The notes under the pieces were generated by a model. The model saw only the letters and a list, made by a program, of their open reading frames with translations, did not search any database and was not told the DNA's origin. Both the position numbers and the translations under genes were made by a program. This document shows positions 53,901 to 64,000 of a stretch of DNA of 64,000 bases, in pieces (the stretch's first letter is position 1; every line of letters starts with the position of its first letter). This stretch comes from Camarhynchus parvulus (lineage: Eukaryota; Chordata; Aves; Passeriformes; Thraupidae), in the NCBI RefSeq assembly GCF_901933205.1, contig NC_044584.1:10271001-10335000 (forward strand), in the 5' to 3' direction.

Positions 53901-56900
53901 CTCATTTCAGCTGGAGAGGAGAGATCTGACATCCTGCCCACCTCACTGCATCCATGGCATCCCTGCATCCCAGTGTGCTGCCTCTGGAATGGATTGTGCT
54001 GGGCAGAAAGGAGAGTGAAGTGTGCCAGCAACTGCAGAACCTTTAGCACCTCATCTGGTGGAAACTTCTGGGAAACCAGCTTAGAGGCTGCAGTAGTTAG
54101 AATCAGGCCAGCTTTTCCTATGGAGCATTAATAAAAGAGTATTCTGCTATATTTATAATGGAATTTCACATGAAGAAGCCACTCTATTCCTGTGCTATAA
54201 AAGGAGACTCCACAGAGAGCTGTCTTGAAAGGGAAATACAAAGTATTTGTGGGGTTTTACAGGAATAAGGTTTTGTATCTTCCAGTTATGCAGTAACATC
54301 CCAGGCTTGTGCCAAACAAACCTCGTCTGCTAAAAGAAAGGTGGAAGGAGATGAGCCAGTCTTGTGTGTAAGCTGTGTAATATTTCCCTGCTGGAATATA
54401 AACCAGAAATGAGGCATTCAGGAAGCACGGTGAATGAGAGGTGGGTTTGTTACTGAGCATAAAGAATGTGTCTAGAAATGGACGCTGCAGTTTATTCTTA
54501 CAGAACTACCAAAAAAAAAAGTTTGTTCTGTATACAATTATATTGTTGTAAATTTTGTTATGAAGACTTCCAGATAAGTTACACATTTTCAGGTTCTAGA
54601 AATGGCTGATGGGAGGAAGCAGAATATGAAAATAAATACACAAGGCCTTTGGTAAAGACTGCAGTAGCAGCAGAGAAAAAAAGAAGACAGATATTCACAG
54701 GATTTCAGTGACATTTTTCCAGCTATTTTTTCATGTTAAGTTAGATAATAGGTTACATTTTTCAGTCAGTTTTAATATTTTATTCCCCACCTGCCCCAGT
54801 CTTACTGCACCTTATAAACCAAGCTGATTCTCCTGGTTTTAGTCAGTGATAAGCTGGGGTGTAACACTCCTGCAGCCCTGCCCTGTCAGGGTGGCTGTGT
54901 GGGGCTGTGTGGTGGTGCTGGCACCAGGACTGGTGTCCGGGCAGCTGCAGCTGGGGGAGCACCTGCCTGTGTGCCCTGACTCTGGGCTTCAGCTCAGAAA
55001 CCCCTGATGATGCTCTGAGCACACACCCTCCAGGGAAAAATGCATATTCAAAACACCTGCAATGAGTGAGGCTTGGTATCTTCCTGCTGCACCTCAAAGG
55101 CCTGAGGAAATAGTGAAGGGACTCCTGAAAGAATGTTTTCTCACTGTGTTGGAACGGGTAAGTTCCATGTGAGCCTCACTCACATCTCTCACACTGCAGT
55201 GCAGCCCTGGGCGGGTTGCCTGGAGCTCACCTGCGTGTCCATGCTGTGTTCCCTGGGCTGTGGCCAGGTGTGGCTGGCCCCAAGTGACTCCAGGTGTGTT
55301 CTCCCCCAGCCTGAACCCCCCAAACCCAGCTCCATCACCGGGGGCTCCTTTGGGGCACAAGGTTGTTCTCTCCCACATCTCTAAGCTCAGGATGCTGAGC
55401 AGTCCCAGCCTTTCCTCACCACCAGCCCCAGGTGAAATAAGCCTGTGTTGAGAAAATGTACTTCTTGTGCTGTCAGTGAGAGGAAAAATGGAAAGTAAAT
55501 GAGGAAAATAACGTCATATTGGTAGCTAGCTTGTAAATCCTTTAGTGAAAGGATATATTTAGTCTGTACGGTCAGCTCTTCCTGCTCAATTATTTCTCAA
55601 CAAAAAAAAAAATAATCCTGTACCCATTGTAGATGTCACTACCAGTCCCACAGGGCAGGGCAGGGAACCAAACCGATTGTCTTGCACTTCTGAGTAAGAG
55701 AATTTTATCAAAACTTTTGACTCAATTTAGATGTGAGGTTTTTTGGTTTGGGGTTTTTTTGGTCACTCCTAAGACTGTGAAACTCAGTGGCAGTTCCAAA
55801 ATGCTGTAATGAAAGTTGCAGTGATTCCTTGTGGTTTACTGCATTTCATGTAACATTTATAATGATGACTTAAATATTTACCCTTTCTGGTACTGGAAAC
55901 CCATAAAAACTTCAGTTTTTGCTGGTTAGCATGATTTGTTTGTTCCATCCCTGGTGTAAAACAGAGATTATCTCTCTTGTATGATCTTCCTTAACTAATC
56001 TGCCTCAAACCAGCAGGGTTTCATCCAGGCAAGTTCAGGCTCGTGGCTCTATTGTAACTCATTTTCTTTCCACCTGCCTTGTGTGAAGATTACCAGTCCC
56101 TGCACAGCACTGCAGCTCAGGTATGAAAAGCTGTGGTACACAGGGCCTCCAAGGCCCTATGAAACATGAGTCCCTGACATACAAACTTTAATGGGTTTAT
56201 ATGTTTGGGTAAAAAAAATAATAACAAAAATGCCTGCAGCAGACTTCATATATATTAGTAATGGAGTAACAGGTGGAAAAACAAGTTTGTAATTTTTCAT
56301 GCATTATTTACATGGCATATACTTTTCCTTTCCTTTTTTAACATTAAAATTTAGTTTCTGTGCTTACCAATCATCTGAGACAAACTGAATATTTCATGTT
56401 GATTATCATCTGTTCAGTGATATAGTATGTTTAAAAAAAGTCTAATCTCTGTTTTTTTTGACTAAGAGATCAAAACATCTTGTGAGAAATGGGGGAACTC
56501 AACTGCAGACTGAACTTTGCTGAATCTGCAGTAAAGTCACATTCCTCTTTAGAATACAATGTGAGTTAATGTTTTTGTTCCATTTAAAACAGGAAAATAG
56601 GAGCATCACCCCAAGAACAAACTCTGAGTAACTGGAAGTCAAAATGGTCTTGTTAATCTCATAAGTATTCACTCTTGTCTAGCCTTATGTGGGAATAAAT
56701 CAAGGATTAGCAGTTCACTGCCCACTTTATAGCACGGTATGAAGTGTGCAGTTCTTTCTAAAGTCACCTGTGTCCAGCTGAAAGAATTTGGCATTAATTT
56801 TAGTCTTGGTAAAGTATATTTAAAAAGCAAGTTGATCCTTGAGTTTAACTGAATATGGCTTATAAACAGGCATTGACTTTCTAAGGTATAAAGAGCTGAG

Positions 56901-59900
56901 CAGTATTCTGTCTCTTTTAATATTTAAATATCCCAGAGTTTTAAAGAAAAATAATAATTTTAATTCAAGTAATTAAAATTCTATCTTCTGTATTGGGAAA
57001 GTCCTTTGTTAGGTGGTCCTGAACTATTTCACGTGATCATCAATGAACTTTTAGGACAAGAAAAGGGTGACTATATATAGTTCTGATCCTGGGCTACAAA
57101 AGGAAATGATATCATAAGAGGTGCTAGGCTACTAGAATAGAAGTGAACTGTGCTCTATCCCTTCATTGTTTGCTTAATTATGAAATGGGAAAAGGATCTT
57201 TGAATAAGAGGATTCTTTGATTCTGTTTGCCATGCTGAGAGCAACATGTAACCTAATGACTGGGAAGTGCTCAAGAGAGCATTGCCAAGTATGTGTCAGT
57301 GAGAAACAGACAGGCACTTGTATGGGGAGGTTCTATATGTACAGGCAAACGTGTACATTGCAAAATAAAGCTAATATTTGGGAAGGACAGAACTTAGTGT
57401 ACAGCATTTGCTGTAAAAGTGTAAATGCTAAAAGTCCCCTTTGGTCCTACAGATGCATCTTGTGCCTAGAAAGTTCTCTGTGCTGGGTAAGCAGCTGTGG
57501 ACTCCTGGCCAAGTGTGTTGGCTGTGCTATAACTGGAAAGAATTAATTGGACTGGATAAAAACAGAGGCTGAAGTTTTAGGCTGTTTTAGGTTGCGGTAT
57601 TTGGGTTTTTTTCACTTGAATCAGATGAAAATTTGATTGTGGTCAAAGACACTTAAGAAGTCAGCATGGGCTAGAATGCATTTTTCAGGAGCTCAGCAGT
57701 GAAGTCCTGTGGGAAGGAACAAGTGGAGCACTGGGAGTTCATCAGTTCAAACACCACCAGTGCCCAGCCCACAAAACTAGCAACAGTGTCCTGCACAATC
57801 CTATTTATTGCTTACTGCTTCTGTCTGGACATGGAGGCAAGATACTGAGACTACTTAGACTTGGGCATCTTTCAGGACTGTTTATCTCTTCTGTATCAAT
57901 GAGACTGGGAAGTAATTACTTCTTTCCCTTAACCCTTAATCTCTTTTAAATTAACTCACTTATTTGCTTGTTATATCACAGAAACATTTGTGTTGTTCAC
58001 AGCCCTAATGAGAACTCTGCATATTTTTAAATTAATCTCAGAGTGCCATTTAGAATGTGAAGTTCTCCTTACTTCTATTTTTATTTTATTTATGTATGGC
58101 TCTAGCTGCCTCAGGGTATTATAGCTAACATGTTGAGTGGACTTACAATTATTTACTATACTTTAACATCTCTTCCCCTTTTCTTGATTATTCTTTATTT
58201 TTTTTCTCCTCTCCTTCACCTTCTGCAGTCACCTTCACAAAATGGCACTGAATGGTCATGTGTCAGTGCCATTTTGTAAAATGCATTACAGGGAGATTCA
58301 CTCCTGAATTCCTGTTCCATGTTTGCTCATGCAGTAAGGAAAGGCAGACTTGACCTAGTCCTAGTGATTTATGTGCATATTACTATTAATTCTACAGATG
58401 GGGGGAGTGTGTTAAAGCATTCTGGACAAATTGTATCAGAAGAAAAGTGCAGTTAGAGCTGGGCAAGTTTTGCATTATTTTATCCTTCTTTATGATTTTC
58501 TTCCCTTATATGTTAAATTCCATTAAACCTTTTGGTTTCATTGAAGCATCTCTTGCACAGTTAAATCCTTCCTATCACAGAATGATAAATTTAACATGTT
58601 TGAAGCTTGGCAGATGTTTTGTTCAATCATATTTATTTATTTGTTACACTGCATTCCTTTGAAACTTCCTATTTTACTACCTCCTGGGGGCTGCTGTTTT
58701 CAAAGGACTTTATTTCTAACTTTCCCATGTCATAAATGCCTTTTTTCTGGGCAGAGGGTGACCTGGAGAAAAGAGCATCTTGCCAGCAATAGCAGCTAAT
58801 AGCACACTTGGAGTGTGCTGTCTCCATGTGCAGCTTTGACTCAGCCTTTCATTCTCTTGTTTAATAGAAATAATTATGTGGTTTCGTCTCTAAATCACAA
58901 AGGTAATCAACCTGCCCTGAATACAAAACAGGACAACAGGAGGTAAATGAGTGATATAATGAAGCATTTTGCCTGTTCCCAGACATCTAAAAAAGTCTCA
59001 CTATTAAGAGACTTGAATTTTTTCAAGAGCAACCTCCTCTAAATAAAAGAAAATTGAATTATGTTTCAAGTAAGCTGATGTAATTAATACTTTTATTGAT
59101 TCTAATGTAGCTATTTGGTATTTAAAAGTTTAAGTGATTTTGCAGGTAGCTGTTGATACTTGTTTCTATGACAGAACTCTATTGATTGAGTTCCATTTTT
59201 GTTTCTAACTTGAACAAATTCTTTTAGACTTCACAAGAACAGTCAACATAAGGTGAAAAGGTAAATAACCTGAACAATCAGCCAGTGCAAACAGTGAGGT
59301 TGAAGTGTAACTTCTGCAGAAGTCCTGGCCTTACAATGACTGTTTCTGAGGGAAATTGCTTTCCTTGGCTTTCATCTCCTGGGCAAGACAGCCTTTCAAG
59401 AATTTTTCTTGCTCAGGGGATGCTGTCTATGGAGAAATGACTGTATTAGTTTCTCAATAGAAAATATAGATGCAACAAAACAGCTTCCCAAACAGCTCTC
59501 TAGTCTGTCATGTAAAACTGAACAAACTTTGTAATTTTGTTTGTATTTCTTGATAATTTTTCCTGCTTTCTTTTATCAATATTTTCCTTTTTAAGTTGTA
59601 GATAAGTATTCACAAAACTCTTCTAACTTTAAAAGTCCATTACAGTCTAAAATGTATCTTTTGAGTTGAGTTGGTGAAACAGAAACAAAGTGCATTCTCT
59701 TCTGGAGCCTTAAAATAACACTGCTCACCTCCGTTACTTCAAGTGTTTGTGTAACTAATTGTATTTACTTTTCTATTGCATGTGAGCAACTAATTACTAT
59801 TGCACCTCTCACTTCTCATAGTATTTATATTGCTGTAGTCACCAGCAACTTTAAATATAAACAAAAAAACCACAGCACTGTGGGCTGTACGGAACTCAGA

Positions 59901-62900
59901 AAAAAAAAAATTAACAAAATAAAAGCACTCCTCTGTCTCTATGACTGTGAATTCCTTTTCCTGCTAGTCAGGGGCTGTCTGTTCTCACTGCATTCCAATT
60001 CTTTCCTCTAAGTGTCCTGCAGTCTGTTGTGCAGAGAGAGAAAGGGGTGGGCACTGGAGCAGGAAGAGGGATTCCTGAAAAGCCAGGAGAGACACGTGTG
60101 CTTCCTCCTTTACCACCTGATGTTTCCCCATAAACAACAATGCAGACCCACATTTTATAATATTTAGTTGAAATTCTGCTGTGTCATGCTGCTTCACAAG
60201 AGATGTGGCTCTCGTTTCAAAGAAGCGAAGATTTTGAGATGATGTAAACGGAGAATGACAAATTAGCAGGAAGAAAGGTGGTAACACATCCATGGGCATG
60301 AGGAGGCTTCTGCCTGATGAGAGAAGGTTACCAAGTCACCAACCTGCTCTCTGGGAGACAGGCTTGGGTGTCTGTGCAGATGAGAAAGAAGATCAGAAGG
60401 TTCTCCTGAAGAGTTCTGTCATTCATTTATTGAGCCAATTTTTTAAATTATTGGCATCTTTTGGGAGCTTTTCTGAACAGCTGAATGATCTGAAGCATTA
60501 TGGGATTATAAGTTTTTGCTCAAGGGTTCTCAAAGAATATAGATGGTAGAAAACAAAATTAATACAGCAGTGTGTTGAGCACTTAATGCATCCTTTCTAT
60601 TTTAACTCAAAAAAAAGGAAACTAGAACTGCATAAGATGGCAAATAGGAGGGACACACAGTCCCGTGCAGTGACTGCCAGTGATGTGCAGGAATTACAGA
60701 ACTGTGGTCACTGCAGCCCTGCCTTGCACAGGGACAGCACAGCTGCAGGTACCTGTGGCAAATCCAGCTGGGACAGCTGCAAGGGCGATTGAGGGATACA
60801 AGGATCACTGCAGGAGGTGTACCAGGGAACCAGCTGTCAAACTGAACCTGCCAGTCCTGCCATGCAAATGGAGTGCCAGGAAAACACATCCCTAGTCAAG
60901 GCTTCCACATGCAGCCCAGTTTGTGGATCTGATCCCAGCAGTTCCAGCTCTGGTAGCGGCCCCTGGTCAGGAGCTGGGAGCAGTGACTGCTCTGATTTGG
61001 GTGCAAACTGGGCCCTTCAGCTGCTCTCCTCACAGTGCTGCCACCTCCCAGACAGGGCTGGCACTGTCTGTGTGCCCGTGCCAGGGCGGGGAAGGGCGTG
61101 GTGCTGACGTGGATGTGAGCAGCAGGCAGGGTGGTGTGGCTGGCACAGGCAGGGTGAATGGCTGCTGCAGGGTGATGTGGCTGGCACAGGCAGGGTGAGT
61201 GGCTGCTGCAGGCAGGGCAGCACCAGCCCGTGGCTCTCACTGCTTTGCACGTACAGCCACACCCAAAGATGGAGAGATGTTTGCCCTGTATCCTCCTGAA
61301 GCAAGATGGAACAGTTCAGCTTTCAGTTGCTCACAGTCCTGACTGGGCTGTGTGGGTTTGTGCTGGGAGGCAGCAGAGCAGAATGGGATATTCAGGGTTT
61401 GTTGTGAGGATGCTGAGGAATCTGCTTTGCCTTGGCTGTTGGTTAATGCAGCACAGGTGGGAATTCCTGTGTGGAGCAGGTCTGTTTTAGCAGGTGTGCA
61501 GTGAGGGAACTGAAAGGTTGCTTTGTTGACTCTGAAGGTGCAGTAACCTAATAAATATTGAAGTTTAGTTTTCAGACTATGAAATGGATAGCAGCTATTT
61601 GGGTAGTAACAACTTGTGTGCTATTCTCTGACTTGGCAGAAAAGAGGCTGTTAACTGAACCAACAGGAGCTGCTCTGGAGAGAAGGAAGCATTTCCTGGC
61701 ACTCCAGGGCCCTTTTGCATAACAACGCATGATTAGTTATTCTTCTGTCACCTATGTACTGCTTGGTTTGTCTGTGGCCAGAGTTAATTATTCATTTCAG
61801 CTGCTGTGATGAGCAACAGCAAGAAATTTCCTACCCCTCTTAATATAACCATTAATGAGTATTTAGTTAAATTTTTATTTTATTACTGCTCTTTGTTAAT
61901 TAACTTCAGAAGTCTAAGACAGAAACCAATATAGTTCTATGTTTATCAACAGGCCAAGTTCTGGTAGAAATCTCAAGAACACACAAGAAACTTAATGACA
62001 GTCTAGAGGAGAGTGTAAGTTAAATAATTTCTTCTAATTAATTTTGCTTGTGAAATTATAAACTACTTTTGCCAATTTTAAATAACCCTTAATTAATTTG
62101 TTTTTAAAGTTCAAAAAATTTCATAAAGAAATTATATCTGAACTGGAGAAGAAAACAGACCTGGATGTAAAATACATGACTGTAAGTACATTCAATTCTA
62201 AAACTCTTTTTTTATTTGTCTATTTCTCGTCAAAGAAGTTTTTTAGATGTTGTTTCCCAAGATTTAATTAATTGATACAACTTTAATAGAAATGCACTTT
62301 ATATATATAAAGATGGCCAAAATTTTCCTGCCTAATTTAAGTTTAAAAGGGAACCCCTGAATGACTTCATAGCTCCTTATAGAACTACAGCAATTGCTGA
62401 AGTCATTTGTTGTGTGTGAGCAATATCTGAGATCACAGTCATGCTTTTCAGTCCCTTACCCAGATACAGGGCTGAGTGCATTATGAAATGATGTAAATGC
62501 TTTGATTGCAGGCAACTTTAAAAAGGTACCAAACTGAACACAGAAGCAAACTGGATTCTTTAGAGAAGTCTCAGGCTGAGCTGAAAAAAATCCGAAGGAA
62601 AAGCCAAGGAGCACGAAATGTAACGAAGTATGAGCACAAAGAAATGGAGGTCAGTGCATTGTCTCTTATTTGTTTCTTCCTCTGTATGAGAACTGGTCAA
62701 CAGAAAAAGTTAATGGTTCCTCAAAGCTGGTGTGTGCTAAAGGCACTCCTGGAGTTTGTACTGCAGCTGCAATTGAGCTCTCACTGCTCCAGTGTACATA
62801 TTCAGAGACTTCTGGTTCCTAGATTTCATCCTCTGACCAATAATTGATCTGTAACTGCACCTTTATGCAGAGCTCTACACAGGGAGCCAGCTGAACTATG

Positions 62901-63872
62901 CAAATTCAGTAGTAATTTGCTATAGAGTCATTTCCCTAAGTAGGCAGTGCCAACTTGTGTTACTGCCTTTGCTACTGCCCTTAATCCAGCATTGCCATCT
63001 TGAGGTGAAATCTGAAATGGCAAGACACTGAAGGGAAACTGTTTTAAAATTAGTAAATCAGATTCTCATTGTCATGTGTCTCTCTGAAAATACTTGCCAT
63101 AGATATTTTTACTTGCATGACACTTGTACTTCGTGCTAGCTTATGTATTTTTTCTCCATATCTATTTTAATTTTCAAAGAAACCTCTGTGTATAACACAG
63201 TACAGTAACTCTAGGTAACAGTAGCTCCTATTTCTTACAGCCTGTCTTTTAACCTGCTTTCATAAGAGTTGAGGGTTTTTTGAAGGTTCTGTGTCTGAGT
63301 TTGAGGATTAGCATTTAATGAATCCTCATAATCTCAGATAAATATAGTTCAGTCTTTTTAGTAACTCATATCCCCCCCTCCTAAATGAACCAGAGATTCA
63401 TCCCAGCTTTGTGTGAATAAATGGAGCTGTGGTGGTGCAGACAAAGGTCATTAGTCTAATTTAAACACACACCACACACCCCCCTCAGAACCCCTAAATA
63501 GGGTACTAATTGCCTGTAGGAACAATGTTCATTCACCTGATGAGATTACAAAGTCAGATCTGTGCAGAAAAAGAGAGGGACTCAGAAGTAGAGCCACCCT
63601 ATCCCACCCTGCCTTTCCAAAAGCTTTTCTAAGGCTTTTAGAGTTTACTTAACTAATTGGATATAGCATCAAATAGAACTCAGAGGCTCTATGTGATTTT
63701 TTTTCCTTTTTTCCCTCAGTATCTGGAAACTGTGAGCTCTCGACAAAGTGATATTCAGAGATTTATTGCAGAAGGCTGCAGAGAAGCTCTCCTTGAAGAG
63801 AAGAGAAGGTTCTGTTTTCTGGTTGACAAGCACTGCAGCTTTACCCAGCACATGCACTTCTACCACGTTCAG
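38884..63872 (+). CDS. BAIAP2L1: BAIAP2L1 (IRTKS) coding region, seven exons joined, 3' incomplete
   Basis: The gene encodes an I-BAR family adaptor, brain-specific angiogenesis inhibitor 1-associated protein 2-like 1. In the family, the N-terminal IMD domain dimerises, binds acidic phospholipids and bends membrane outward. An SH3 domain and a C-terminal WH2-like tail link it to actin regulators in protrusions and microvilli. Seven exons (38884-38934, 47007-47082, 49817-49903, 61953-62014, 62110-62181, 62512-62649, 63720-63872) join into one open frame of 639 nt, residues 1-213. Every junction has GT and AG. The product covers most of the IMD; the human protein is about 511 residues, so the SH3 and tail exons lie right of the window. 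The paralogue call rests on the start [17 protein letters not shown] and on [18 protein letters not shown], which fit BAIAP2L1 better than BAIAP2 or BAIAP2L2. The basic cluster KKIRRK at residues 141-146 matches the known lipid-binding patch of the family. No frameshift or stop is seen, so the gene looks functional. Confidence 0.96.
38943..38965 (+). other. G-quadruplex motif just after the exon 1 donor
   Basis: There are four G runs (38943-38946, 38948-38951, 38953-38956, 38963-38965) with loops of 1, 1 and 6 bases on the coding strand. This fits the canonical G3+N1-7 pattern. It begins 9 bases after the end of exon 1, so it would be present in nascent RNA next to the 5' splice site and on the non-template DNA strand. 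Confidence 0.8.
39034..39147 (+). repeat. Long polypyrimidine tract in intron 1
   Basis: About 114 bases are almost wholly T and C on the coding strand. I see only four purines, at 39055, 39106, 39114 and 39122. The longest T run is 39042-39054. The tract interrupts the CpG island: GC-rich sequence resumes after it, to about 39290. It is a low-complexity tract, and the open frames crossing it (long Phe/Leu/Ser runs) are not genes. Confidence 0.9.
47007..47082 (+). CDS. BAIAP2L1: BAIAP2L1 coding exon 2
   Basis: Has 76 nt encoding residues 18-42 plus the first base of codon 43. The peptide [19 protein letters not shown] (residues 18-36) is the strongest family signature in the window and continues the first IMD helix. 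The acceptor is CACTAG|AATG and the donor AATG|GTAAGT, phase 1. The split codon joins with exon 3 to give Gly. Confidence 0.96.
47083..49816 (+). other. BAIAP2L1: Intron 2 of BAIAP2L1 (2.73 kb)
   Basis: The donor is GTAAGT. The acceptor is preceded by a T/C-rich tract ending CGCCCCCAG. The interior is AT-rich and unremarkable, apart from an 11-base direct duplication (AGATCTGTTCC twice) at 47456-47477. No gene or mobile element is recognised. Confidence 0.9.
47456..47477 (+). repeat. 11-bp tandem duplication
   Basis: Two adjacent perfect copies of AGATCTGTTCC in intron 2. It is a small local duplication with no evident role. Confidence 0.85.
49817..49903 (+). CDS. BAIAP2L1: BAIAP2L1 coding exon 3
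   Basis: Has 87 nt covering the last two bases of codon 43 to the first base of codon 72. It encodes [18 protein letters not shown] and the following ADSPVSKEL, part of the IMD helical bundle. The acceptor is CCCCAG|GTATGG and the donor TTAG|GTAAGT, phase 1 at both ends. The AYYD..AKIG pattern and the conserved SPVS.ELG turn match the BAIAP2L1 subfamily. Confidence 0.95.
58237..58277 (+). repeat. Perfect inverted repeat, 15-bp arms and 11-base loop
   Basis: The arm ACAAAATGGCACTGA at 58237-58251 is exactly complementary to TCAGTGCCATTTTGT at 58263-58277, around the loop ATGGTCATGTG. Weaker pairing appears to extend outward, since CTGCAG-like sequence on the left faces TTACAG on the right. 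It could be a small-RNA precursor, a relic of a palindromic MITE, or chance. I do not recognise it as a named miRNA. It sits on the transcribed strand of intron 3. Confidence 0.85.
61129..61210 (+). repeat. 41-bp minisatellite, two copies
   Basis: Two head-to-tail copies (61129-61169 and 61170-61210) differ at only two positions by eye. The unit contains GTGGCTGGCACAGGCAGGGTG. It sits in a GC-rich patch of intron 3, and a degenerate continuation (GGCAGGGCAG) follows. The near-identity suggests recent duplication and possible length polymorphism. Confidence 0.85.
61953..62014 (+). CDS. BAIAP2L1: BAIAP2L1 coding exon 4
   Basis: Has 62 nt covering the last two bases of codon 72 and residues 73-92. 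It encodes [20 protein letters not shown], an amphipathic IMD helix segment in which THKKLN is typical of the subfamily. The acceptor is CAACAG|GC and the donor GAGAGT|GTAAGT, phase 0. The next exon is only 95 bases away. Confidence 0.95.
62015..62109 (+). other. BAIAP2L1: Intron 4 of BAIAP2L1 (95 bp)
   Basis: A very short, AT-rich intron with donor GTAAGT and acceptor TTTTTAAAG. Branch-point-like CTTAAT/CTAAT sequences are present. Both ends are phase 0, and removing it restores the family sequence across SLEES|FKKF. Confidence 0.93.
62110..62181 (+). CDS. BAIAP2L1: BAIAP2L1 coding exon 5
   Basis: Has 72 nt, residues 93-116, encoding [15 protein letters not shown] then TDLDVKYMT. This is a long IMD helix, and the FKKFHKEII...LEKK...LDVKYM pattern matches the family closely. 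The acceptor is TTTTTAAAG|TTC and the donor ATGACT|GTAAGT, phase 0 at both ends. Confidence 0.95.
62182..62511 (+). other. BAIAP2L1: Intron 5 of BAIAP2L1 (330 bp)
   Basis: The donor is GTAAGT and the acceptor TTGATTGCAG. It is AT-rich, with a short TATATATA stretch near 62300. Nothing else is seen. Confidence 0.93.
62512..62649 (+). CDS. BAIAP2L1: BAIAP2L1 coding exon 6
   Basis: Has 138 nt, residues 117-162. It begins [20 protein letters not shown] and continues through [13 protein letters not shown] to KYEHKEME. The basic cluster K141 K142 I143 R144 R145 K146 corresponds to the lysine/arginine patch that binds acidic phospholipid and drives membrane bending in this family, and it is intact. 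The acceptor is TTGCAG|GCA and the donor GAG|GTCAGT, phase 0. Without splicing, the frame would run 65 codons into intron 6 to a TGA at 62845-62847. Confidence 0.96.
62650..63719 (+). other. BAIAP2L1: Intron 6 of BAIAP2L1 (1.07 kb)
   Basis: The donor is GTCAGT. The acceptor has a strong tract ending TTTTTTCCCTCAG. An imperfect CA/C-rich run lies near 63463-63484. There is no gene or clear repeat otherwise. Confidence 0.92.
63720..63872 (+). CDS. BAIAP2L1: BAIAP2L1 coding exon 7 (last visible)
   Basis: Has 153 nt, residues 163-213, beginning [20 protein letters not shown] and including [18 protein letters not shown] and the end [25 protein letters not shown] is a hallmark of IMD proteins and forms the last long helix. 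The acceptor is CCCTCAG|TAT and the donor GTTCAG|GTCAGT, phase 0. The remaining IMD residues, SH3 and C-terminal tail are outside the window. Confidence 0.96.
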
Positions 63873-64000
63873 GTCAGTGCTGTGAGCATAAACAGAAATC
63901 CAGGCACACAGGAGTATTGAGTGTTTCCTGCAGCATGTAGACCAGACTGTCAGAAATAGCTAAGAAGAACTGAAGTGCCAGACAGGTGTTGTGCCCAGTT
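63873..64000 (+). other. BAIAP2L1: Intron 7 of BAIAP2L1, cut by window end
   Basis: Begins with donor GTCAGT and runs to the window edge. The exon 7 frame would hit a stop at 63918-63920 if unspliced. Nothing else is seen. Confidence 0.9.

Larger units (their letters stand above)
49904..61952 (+). other. BAIAP2L1: Intron 3 of BAIAP2L1 (12.05 kb)
   Basis: The donor is GTAAGT. The acceptor TTTATCAACAG has only a weak pyrimidine tract. This is the largest intron seen. It holds AT-rich unique DNA, GC-rich patches at about 54860-55450 and 60650-61260, a 41-bp two-copy minisatellite at 61129-61210, and a perfect 15-bp inverted repeat at 58237-58277. Open frames in the GC patches overlap in several frames on both strands and are not credible genes. 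No transposon is recognised. Confidence 0.9.

Noticed and set aside
54843..55451. GC-rich patch in intron 3 with several overlapping frames
   Set aside because: Comparable frames on both strands, no conserved motif, and no CpG clustering strong enough for an island.
57217..57546. Cysteine-rich 109-codon frame in intron 3, resembling a small secreted protein
   Set aside because: It begins at a non-ATG codon and has no signal peptide pattern or flanking splice structure. The cysteines are irregular.
62650..62847. 65-codon read-through of exon 6 into intron 6, a possible short isoform
   Set aside because: A clear donor at 62650 and no poly(A) signal near the stop. The extra residues look like non-coding sequence.
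38884..63872. Alternative assignment to BAIAP2 (IRSp53) or BAIAP2L2
   Set aside because: The N-terminus and the [20 protein letters not shown] and LDVKYM segments fit BAIAP2L1. BAIAP2 differs at these positions.
1..64000. tRNA, rRNA, snoRNA, CRISPR array, LTR or intact transposon
   Set aside because: None recognised on either strand by eye. Degenerate old repeats could be missed without a library search.

Overview
This is a vertebrate nuclear genome window, most likely from a bird. It holds one recognisable gene, BAIAP2L1 (also called IRTKS, an I-BAR protein). The gene lies on the plus strand, begins at about 38.5 kb and runs off the right edge. A bird is suggested by three things. A truncated CR1 retrotransposon end sits at 24958-25021, with its characteristic ATTCTATG octamers. 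Recognisable repeats are very sparse. The gene sits in AT-rich sequence with one sharp CpG island. CR1 also occurs in crocodilians and turtles, so the bird call is strong but not certain, and I cannot name a species.

Layout. Positions 1-38.4 kb are non-coding as far as I can see. They contain AT-rich unique sequence, a few GC-rich patches, one CR1 relic, a 36-bp tandem repeat, and several stretches whose balanced composition and clustered homeodomain, POU and E-box motifs resemble conserved regulatory elements. From general vertebrate synteny, this would be part of the intergenic space upstream of BAIAP2L1, on the NPTX2 side. NPTX2 itself is not visible. Positions 38.44-39.30 kb are a dense CpG island with the promoter, 5' leader and first coding exon.

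Seven coding exons can be placed with consensus GT/AG splice sites and a continuous reading frame: 38884-38934, 47007-47082, 49817-49903, 61953-62014, 62110-62181, 62512-62649 and 63720-63872. They encode residues 1-213, which is most of the N-terminal IMD/I-BAR membrane-bending domain. The SH3 domain and C-terminal actin-binding tail must lie beyond 64000. Introns are 8.07, 2.73, 12.05, 0.095, 0.33 and 1.07 kb, and the seventh is cut by the window end.

Most points worth a second look cluster at the gene start. A GATGAG-type hexamer repeat supplies four upstream ATGs that open an 85-codon upstream ORF. A G-quadruplex motif sits a few bases after the first 5' splice site. A 114-base almost pure pyrimidine tract follows it. 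In intron 3 there is a perfect 15-bp inverted repeat with an 11-base loop that could be a small-RNA hairpin or a MITE relic. I found no convincing new system, and no tRNA, rRNA, CRISPR array or intact mobile element. Conservation claims for the non-coding elements are inference only.
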